From Allobrachymonas denitrificans DSM 15123 (lineage in GTDB: Bacteria; Pseudomonadota; Gammaproteobacteria; Burkholderiales; Burkholderiaceae_C), in NCBI RefSeq assembly GCF_900110225.1, contig NZ_FOCW01000001.1, forward strand, positions 1,302,001-1,366,000: a stretch of 64,000 bases of DNA. The letters are read 5' to 3'. Made by a program: the position numbers and the translations under genes. Below, piece by piece: positions 56,144 through 64,000 of the stretch; positions within the stretch are counted from its first letter, which is position 1; every line of letters begins with the position of its first letter. The notes under the pieces were generated by a model. It saw only the letters and a program-made list of their open reading frames with translations. It searched no databases and was not told the origin of the DNA.

Positions 56144-56671
56144 TTAGGCCCCGCGCTGCGTGCAACGCCTGCGCATCTGCAACAGCCAGCCGATGCTCAC
56201 CACCGTCAAGGCGAAGAATCCGACAAAGGACCAGTTGGCAATCGTGCCCCCCAGAAACGTCCAGTCGATCGCGGTGCAGTCACCGCTGCCGGCAAAAATC
56301 TTCGGCAGCGCCTTGCTCAGCGGCATCTGCTCGATCATGCCGTAGAAATCGCGGCCACAGCTGTAGAACTCGGGCGGATACCACTGCAGCCAGGACTGGC
56401 GCGCCGCCACGAATGCACCAGCAAGCGAGGTCAGCAGGATCAGCACATAGCTCGCGCCATGCCAGCGACAGCCCTTGCCCGCCAGCCCGGCCAGTGCCAG
56501 CAGCAGCACCAGAATGTACAGGTAGCGCTGCACGATGCACATGGGGCATGGCACGAGCCCGCCGTTGTACTGCAGGTTCAGGCCGAATGCCAGCATGCCC
56601 GCAACCACCACGGCAATCCATGCCAGGGTGCGACGCGGGGTGTCAAAGAACAGGGAAATCAGCGCTTGCAT
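56144..56671 (-). CDS. dsbB: Disulfide bond formation protein B
   Basis: 175-residue inner-membrane quinone reductase with four hydrophobic helices. The two periplasmic redox pairs are present: C42/C45 (VPCPMCIVQRY) and C105/C132 (FYSCGRDFYGM; GSGDCTAIDW). It reoxidises DsbA and passes electrons to ubiquinone. The start at 56671 has AGGTGG upstream. tRNA-Arg lies 18 bases upstream on the same strand, so the two may share a transcript. Confidence 0.93.
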   Translation of the reverse strand: MQALISLFFDTPRRTLAWIAVVVAGMLAFGLNLQYNGGLVPCPMCIVQRYLYILVLLLALAGLAGKGCRWHGASYVLILLTSLAGAFVAARQSWLQWYPPEFYSCGRDFYGMIEQMPLSKALPKIFAGSGDCTAIDWTFLGGTIANWSFVGFFALTVVSIGWLLQMRRRCTQRGA

Positions 56672-56689
56672 GGGGCCACCTGCAGAAAT

Positions 56690-56766
56690 TGGCCTGCCCG
56701 GAGGGACTCGAACCCCCGACCTGCTGCTTAGAAGGCAGCTGCTCTATCCAGTTGAGCTACGGGCAG
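56690..56766 (-). tRNA. tRNA-Arg (UCU)
   Basis: 77 nt with encoded CCA. Acceptor CTGCCCG/CGGGCAG, discriminator G, anticodon stem GCTGC/GCAGC with loop CTTCTAA (anticodon TCT), T-loop TTCGAGT. Separated from the upstream tRNA-Pro by a terminator. Confidence 0.95.
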
Positions 56767-56825
56767 ATGAAACGGCTGCCATTCTACCTATCGCGGCAAG
56801 GACAGGAAGGCTGGCGCAAGCAAAG

Positions 56826-56856
56826 AAAAAGGACCGGCAAAACGTTTCGCCAGTCC
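56826..56856 (-). terminator. Rho-independent terminator after tRNA-Pro(UGG)
   Basis: On the minus strand stem GGACTGGC/GCCGGTCC (one G-T pair) is followed by TTTTTCTTTG. It begins about 13 bases after the tRNA end. Confidence 0.8.
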
Positions 56857-56868
56857 TTTCGGGATTTT

Positions 56869-56945
<77 letters not shown>

Positions 56946-57137
56946 CAAAGACCGTGATTGTAGCCTTTTGCACGCCCTGCCGGCAAGCAGGCTGCAATTT
57001 TTTGGCAAATTCCCGCATCCCGCCCACCCCGCCTGCTTCCTGCGCAAAAAACCGGCCCGGAGCTGCGGTAAAGTGGCTCAGGCATGCGGGCAACTGCCCT
57101 GCCCGCAGACAAAGCAAGAACAACATCCGGAGACTTC

Positions 57138-58028
57138 ATGAGCAAACCCCTCAAGGTGCTGCGCGGCGTGCGCGTCGTCAGCCTCGCCCTCAACCTGCCC
57201 GGCCCTGCCGCCCTGCAACGCTGCAAGGAGATGGGCGCCACCTGCATCAAGCTGGAACCCCCTGCCCCCGCCGGCCAGACAACCAGCGACCCGATGCACA
57301 TCTACAGCCCGGCTGGCCACGCCGAGATGCACGAAGGCATCAAGGTCGTGCCCGTCAACCTCAAGACCGAACAGGGCCAGCGCCAGTTGCACAAGCAGCT
57401 GGAAAAGGCCGATGTGCTGATCACCTCCTTCCGCCAGAGCGCCATGCAGAAGCTCGGCGTCGACTGGAAGACCCTGCACAAGCAGCACCCGCACCTGTCG
57501 CTGGTCGCCATCTACGGCAGCACCACCAACCCGGATGAAGCCGGCCACGATCTGACCTACCAGGCGCAAAATGGCCTGGTCACCGGCCTCAACCTGCCGC
57601 CTACGCTATTTGCCGACATGGCCGGCTCGCTCATGGCGAGCGAAGCAGTGTTGCAATGCGTGCTGCACCGCCAGAAGCACGACAAGGGTACGCTGATCGA
57701 GGTTGGCCTGAGCCAGGCCGTGTCCTATCTGGCGCGTCCGCGCACCACCTTCGACATGCAGCATCCGAAGGCGCTCACCGGCGGTGGCCATGTGGGCTAC
57801 CGCGTCTACGCCTGCAAGGACGGCCGCGTGGCGCTGGCTGCACTGGAACCGCATTTCTACCAGCGCGTGTGCGTCGAAGCCGGCATCGATCCGACCGTGC
57901 CCGACAGCATCCAGCTCGACAGTTCGCGCGAGGCCATCGAGAAGTGGCTGGCCGGCAAGACACGCAAGCAGCTCGACAAGCTGGCCGTGGACAAGGACAT
58001 CCCGCTGGAAACCCTGCCCAGGGACTGA
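57138..58028 (+). CDS. CaiB/BaiF family CoA-transferase or racemase-like protein
   Basis: 296 residues, shorter than typical family III CoA-transferases (about 360-400). VLRGVRVVSLALNLPGPAALQRCKEMGATCIKLEPP is the family's N-terminal nucleotide-CoA segment, and AGHDLTYQAQNGLV holds the catalytic Asp in the GHDxxY context, which is shared with alpha-methylacyl-CoA racemases. GHVGYRVYACKDGRVALAALEPHFYQRV also matches. Substrate unknown. ATG 57138 follows CCGGAGACTTC. Nothing in its neighbours points to a pathway; the RNB gene is 99 bases downstream. Confidence 0.85.
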   Translation: MSKPLKVLRGVRVVSLALNLPGPAALQRCKEMGATCIKLEPPAPAGQTTSDPMHIYSPAGHAEMHEGIKVVPVNLKTEQGQRQLHKQLEKADVLITSFRQSAMQKLGVDWKTLHKQHPHLSLVAIYGSTTNPDEAGHDLTYQAQNGLVTGLNLPPTLFADMAGSLMASEAVLQCVLHRQKHDKGTLIEVGLSQAVSYLARPRTTFDMQHPKALTGGGHVGYRVYACKDGRVALAALEPHFYQRVCVEAGIDPTVPDSIQLDSSREAIEKWLAGKTRKQLDKLAVDKDIPLETLPRD

Positions 58029-58127
58029 CACCGCACCCCTGCCCGACCAACGGGCAGGCTGCATCACCGCTGCCAAGCCCGCCATCTCGCTCCCGCCATC
58101 CTGACGCCCCCAACAAAGGAAGACCGC

Positions 58128-59606
58128 GTGAAACACTCCGACCACGAAAAGCACGATCTGGAAGCCCTGGCGGTACGCGCCATGCGCGAACGCGGCCTCA
58201 AGCCGGAATTCTCGCCTGCAGCGCTGGACCAGCTCGCCGCCATCACCCACCTCGGCGAGCCCCATGGCGGTGAAGTGCGTGACCTGACCGGCCTGCTCTG
58301 GTGCTCCATCGACAACGACGACTCGCGCGATCTCGACCAACTCACGGCCAGCGAGGTGCTGCCCGATGGCGCGGTGCGCATCCTGGTCGCCATTGCCGAT
58401 GTGGATGCCCTGGTTCGCAAGGACACCCCCATCGACCAGCACGCGCGCCACAACACCACCTCGGTCTACACCTCGGCAGTGATCTTCCCGATGCTGCCCG
58501 AGAAGCTGTCCACCGACCTGACCTCGCTCAACCCCGACGGGCCGCGCCTGGCCATGGTGACGGACATGGTGTTCCAGCCGGATGGCAGCCTGTCCAAATC
58601 CGGCATCTACCGCGCCAGGGTCTATAACAAGGCCAAGCTGGCCTACGATTCGGTCTCCGCATGGATCGACGGTGAAGGCCCGTTGCCCGCCGCCGCACAG
58701 GCGGTGCCCGGCATGGACCAGCAACTGCGCACCCAGGACTCCGTGGCGCAGCAGCTGCGCGCACGCCGGCGCGAACAGGGCGCGCTGGAGTTCCAGACCT
58801 TCCAGCCCAAGGCCGTGTTCGATGGCGAAAAGGTAGTCGAGATCCGCCAGCAGGTGCAGAACCGCGCTCGCCAACTGATCGAGGAATTCATGATCGCCAC
58901 CAATGGCGTGACGGCCCGCTTCCTCGCCCAGCACCGCCGCCCATCGCTGCGCCGCGTGGTGCGTTCGCCCGAGCGCTGGCTCAAGATCGTGGCCGTGGCC
59001 GCCGAATACAACGAAGTCCTGCCAGAAGAGCCGGACGCGCTGGCGCTGGAGAACTTCCTGGCCAAGCGCCGCAAGCTCGACCCGGACCGTTTCCCCGACC
59101 TGTCCCTCACCATCATCAAGCTGATGGGCGCAGGCGAATACGTGGTGGAAGTACCCGGCGGCCCCAAGCTGGGGCACTTCGGCCTTGCCGTGCGCGACTA
59201 CTCCCATTCAACCGCCCCGAATCGCCGCTTTCCCGATCTGGTGACGGCCCGCCTGCTCAAGGCCACGCTCAAGGAGCAGCCCGCCCCCTATTCGATCGAC
59301 GAACTAGCCTCCCTCGCGACGCACTGCACCCGCCAGGAAGATGCTGCCAACAAGGTCGAGCGACAGATGCGCAAGTCCGAGGCGGCGCTGGTGCTGGACA
59401 AGTACCTCGGCGAAATCTTCGACGGTATCGTCACCGGTGCCTCCAACGGCAACACCTGGGTACGCATCTTCCTGCCGCCTGCCGAAGGCAAGCTGCTGGT
59501 GGCGGCCGGCGACCGGGTCAAGGTCGGCGACCGCGTACGCGCCAAACTGCTGGCGACAGACGTGGAGCGCGGCTTCATCGACTTCGAGCTGGTACGCGAA
59601 TCCTGA
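58128..59606 (+). CDS. RNB-domain ribonuclease (short RNase II/R-like)
   Basis: 492 residues: an RNB catalytic domain with little sequence before or after, unlike the 640-800 residues of RNase II or R with their cold-shock and S1 domains. The catalytic block reads SIDNDDSRDLDQLT: D62, D68 and D70 match the RNase II aspartates, but the fourth (D210 in E. coli) is Q71. Later motifs are normal (HFGLAVRDYSHSTAPNRRFPDLV, with the conserved Tyr/Ser/Arg region). An S1-like beta segment may lie at the C-terminus (DGIVTGASNGNTWVRIF). GTG start at 58128 has AAGGAAG upstream. Confidence 0.87.
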   Translation: MKHSDHEKHDLEALAVRAMRERGLKPEFSPAALDQLAAITHLGEPHGGEVRDLTGLLWCSIDNDDSRDLDQLTASEVLPDGAVRILVAIADVDALVRKDTPIDQHARHNTTSVYTSAVIFPMLPEKLSTDLTSLNPDGPRLAMVTDMVFQPDGSLSKSGIYRARVYNKAKLAYDSVSAWIDGEGPLPAAAQAVPGMDQQLRTQDSVAQQLRARRREQGALEFQTFQPKAVFDGEKVVEIRQQVQNRARQLIEEFMIATNGVTARFLAQHRRPSLRRVVRSPERWLKIVAVAAEYNEVLPEEPDALALENFLAKRRKLDPDRFPDLSLTIIKLMGAGEYVVEVPGGPKLGHFGLAVRDYSHSTAPNRRFPDLVTARLLKATLKEQPAPYSIDELASLATHCTRQEDAANKVERQMRKSEAALVLDKYLGEIFDGIVTGASNGNTWVRIFLPPAEGKLLVAAGDRVKVGDRVRAKLLATDVERGFIDFELVRES

Positions 59607-59705
59607 GCCGCCTGCACCGGTGCAATGCGGCACGGCTGCGTTGCGCCGTCATTGAAAAAGCCGTGTTGGCAACCTTGGCGAGCCGCTTATGCAAACGCGG
59701 CAGCC

Positions 59706-59734
59706 TTGTCATGCACACCGTAATTTGGTATAAT
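59706..59734 (+). promoter_or_regulatory. Sigma-70 promoter of rpoD
   Basis: TTGTCA (59706-59711) and TATAAT (59729-59734) with a 17-bp spacer. Transcription would begin near 59741, leaving a leader of about 300 nt before the rpoD start at 60042. The leader has no recognised riboswitch; an open frame from ATG 59748 runs across the rpoD start but has no support. Confidence 0.8.
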
Positions 59735-60041
59735 CCAAAGTTCGACATGGCAAGTGCGACAGCAGCACCTCCGAGCATGGCCAACCGCGGGTCAACACGG
59801 CACCCCGACCGGCCTCTTCTTCGCAAGGACTGTATCCCAAATGTTCGCCCTTCCCCCTTGCCCACGTCTGCCATCCCCTGTGGTTGTTCTTGCAACTGCA
59901 GCCGCGAAGGCACTTTCGTAAGGCGGGGTTCATTCCCCTACTGGAAATTCCGGCACGTGCTCCCATATGGGAAGCACTCTGTTGCGCGTCCTGCATTTGC
60001 AGGCTGCATTCACTCACTTGAAAGAAGTGGAAGGGTTATCC

Positions 60042-62498
<2,457 letters not shown>

Positions 62499-62500
62499 GC

Positions 62501-63058
62501 ATGAAGTACCACATGACTTCGATCAGGAACTTCACCACGATGGGTGCCGCATGTGCTGTTGCGGCCACCATCCTGCTGGCCGGGTGCAAGCCCGCCAGCG
62601 AGCCCGCCAAGCTGGCTGGTGCCGACGCAGCATCGGCGCCCGCCTCTGCGGCTCTCTCCCCCGCTTCTTCTGCTTCTACCCCCAACAAGGACGCTTCCAT
62701 GAGCAACACCGTGACCACCTCCACCGGCCTGCAGTACATCGACACCGAAGTCGGTACCGGCGCCGAAGCCAAGGCCGGCCAGAACGTGCTGGTGCACTAC
62801 ACCGGCTGGCTGTACAACAACGGCGAGCAAGGCGCCAAGTTCGACTCCAGCAAGGATCGCGGCCAGCCTTTCGCCTTTGGCCTGGGCCAGCGCATGGTGA
62901 TTGCCGGCTGGGATGAAGGCGTGGCCGGCATGAAGGTGGGCGGCAAGCGCACCCTGATCATTCCGCCCGAGCTGGGCTACGGTGCCCGCGGCGCCGGCGG
63001 CGTGATTCCGCCCAATGCCACGCTCAAGTTCGACGTGGAACTGCTGGACCTGCGCTGA
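62501..63058 (+). CDS. FKBP-type peptidyl-prolyl isomerase with lipoprotein signal and an internal start
   Basis: 185 residues from ATG 62501. The N-terminus is a signal peptide with lipobox LLAGC, then an Ala/Ser/Pro linker, then the FKBP domain ([75 protein letters not shown]), with all usual active-site aromatics. The first start has no Shine-Dalgarno and is coupled to the rpoD stop. An in-frame ATG at 62701 ([15 protein letters not shown]) is preceded by AAGGA at a good distance and equals the start of ordinary cytosolic FKBPs of about 118 residues. Periplasmic, cytosolic or both forms are possible. Confidence 0.9.
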   Translation: MKYHMTSIRNFTTMGAACAVAATILLAGCKPASEPAKLAGADAASAPASAALSPASSASTPNKDASMSNTVTTSTGLQYIDTEVGTGAEAKAGQNVLVHYTGWLYNNGEQGAKFDSSKDRGQPFAFGLGQRMVIAGWDEGVAGMKVGGKRTLIIPPELGYGARGAGGVIPPNATLKFDVELLDLR

Positions 63059-63078
63059 TCGCAGCCTCCGCATGACAG

Positions 63079-63105
63079 ACGCCCCGCATCGCCGGGGCGT
63101 TTTTC
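63079..63105 (+). terminator. Rho-independent terminator
   Basis: Stem ACGCCCCG/CGGGGCGT with a short loop and five T residues, 20 bases after the FKBP stop; closes the rpoD-FKBP transcript. Confidence 0.88.
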
Positions 63106-63118
63106 TTGAGGAGACGGA

Positions 63119-63970
63119 ATGGAGTACGATGGAAAATGCAGTCCAACCATCCGTACCCGCACCATCATGCCTCTGATCGTCCAGCTTTCCGACACCCATA
63201 TCAGCCGGCCGGGGCAACTCGCCTATGACCGCGTGGACACGTCCACCTTTCTGCGCCAGGCGGTCACCGCGGTGCAGCGTCTGCCGCAGCGCCCCGATGC
63301 AGTGGTGATCACGGGAGATCTGGTGGACCATGGCCAGGCCGAAGAATATGCCCTGCTCCAGGAGCTGCTCGCGCCCATCCGCGATATTCCGCTGTTCCTG
63401 CTTCCCGGCAATCATGACAACCGCGATACCCTGCGCCATGCCTTTCCCGCGCAGCCGGCCTGGATGGCCAGTGGCTACGCGCAGTACAGCGTTCCGCTGG
63501 GCCCCATGCAGCTGGTCGTGCTGGACACGGTCGTGCCGCGCCGCGACCAGGGTGCCCTCTGCCCGGAACGCCTGGCCTGGCTGGACGAGACCCTGCATCA
63601 ATGCCGGGAACGCCCCACCCTGATCGCCATGCACCATCCGCCTTTCCGTACGCTAATCGATGGCATGGACGACATCGGCCTGCTCGAAGGTGCCGAAGTA
63701 CTCGAAGCCATCATCCAGCGCCATCCTCAGGTGCAGGGACTGATCTCGGGCCATGTCCACCGGCATGTCCAGACCCTGTTCGGCGGCACCCGCGCAGTGA
63801 TTGCGCCCTCCACGGCGCACCAGGTTGCCCTCGATCTGAGCCCCGGCGCCCCGCTGGCCTGGACGCTGGAACCTCCCGGCATCCTGCTGCACGCCTTCAC
63901 GCCCCAGGGCCGGCTGGTGACACACCAGATCACCACGCTCTCCTTTGCGGGGCCCTTCCCCTTCCAGTGA
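63119..63970 (+). CDS. CpdA-like metallophosphoesterase
   Basis: 283 residues, calcineurin-type two-metal phosphoesterase of the Icc/CpdA (class III cyclic nucleotide phosphodiesterase) group. All motifs are there: LSDTHIS, VITGDLVDHG, LPGNHDN, AMHHPPF and ISGHVHRH. cAMP is the usual substrate of CpdA, but related enzymes hydrolyse other phosphodiesters. Start ATG 63119 has GAGGAG five bases upstream; an in-frame ATG at 63167 (MPLIVQLSDTH) matches the usual family start without a Shine-Dalgarno, so either is possible. Confidence 0.88.
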   Translation: MEYDGKCSPTIRTRTIMPLIVQLSDTHISRPGQLAYDRVDTSTFLRQAVTAVQRLPQRPDAVVITGDLVDHGQAEEYALLQELLAPIRDIPLFLLPGNHDNRDTLRHAFPAQPAWMASGYAQYSVPLGPMQLVVLDTVVPRRDQGALCPERLAWLDETLHQCRERPTLIAMHHPPFRTLIDGMDDIGLLEGAEVLEAIIQRHPQVQGLISGHVHRHVQTLFGGTRAVIAPSTAHQVALDLSPGAPLAWTLEPPGILLHAFTPQGRLVTHQITTLSFAGPFPFQ

Positions 63971-64000
63971 AAAACCTGCAGTCTGCGTGAATTTTCGCCA

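Overview
This window reads as chromosome from a GC-rich betaproteobacterium, most likely order Burkholderiales (Comamonadaceae-like). The basis is gene order and family type: an smc-zipA-ligA block, a pepA-holC operon divergent from lptFG, dapC-dapD-dapE, a LysR-type CysB, a short RNB-domain protein, argA next to a class I PPK2, and an RpoD with a long Lys/Ala/Thr-rich N-terminus. No plasmid, phage, IS or CRISPR hallmarks were seen.

Layout, left to right. The window opens inside an M13 metallopeptidase on the minus strand (its catalytic half lies off the left edge), then purL. Next comes a cobalamin uptake operon on the minus strand (btuB-btuF-btuC-btuD), headed by a clear cobalamin riboswitch and closed by a terminator. 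On the plus strand follow map and glnD, a small secreted protein, and tRNA-Leu(UAA) beside a 28-nt fragment of another tRNA-Leu. Minus-strand genes then run from aroG through a DMT exporter and a CYTH-CHAD protein to ligA-zipA-smc. From 26.6 to 34.1 kb the plus strand carries the succinylase lysine/DAP genes dapC-dapD-dapE, prmB with an overlapping ABC-F ATPase, a GlsB/YeaQ-type membrane protein and an NlpE-like lipoprotein. A branched-chain amino-acid binding protein, holC and pepA follow on the minus strand, then lptF-lptG, tRNA-Pro(CGG), cysB and an aminotransferase on the plus strand. Two alanine-rich lipoproteins (one a c5-type cytochrome) and hrpA lie on the minus strand.

The unusual part is 48.4-53.3 kb, between hrpA and argA. 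A LuxR-type response-regulator gene has an in-frame amber codon at position 49. An AT-rich, apparently non-coding stretch with a leader hairpin follows. Then come four co-directional genes for exported proteins: a 140-residue protein with three exact-period 39-residue repeats, a small two-cysteine protein, a CsgG/HfaB-like lipoprotein fused to a peptidoglycan-binding-like region and a DUF4384-like domain, and a Sel1/TPR-like protein. I read this as a candidate curli/holdfast-like surface-fibre or adhesin secretion locus with an unfamiliar subunit. The CsgG similarity is recognised from sequence; the fibre role is inference.

The right end has argA, ppk2, dsbB with tRNA-Arg(UCU), tRNA-Pro(UGG), a CaiB/BaiF CoA-transferase family protein, an RNB-domain ribonuclease, rpoD with a strong promoter and roughly 300-nt leader, an FKBP-type isomerase with two plausible starts, and a CpdA-like phosphodiesterase. 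Most of the window is ordinary housekeeping DNA.
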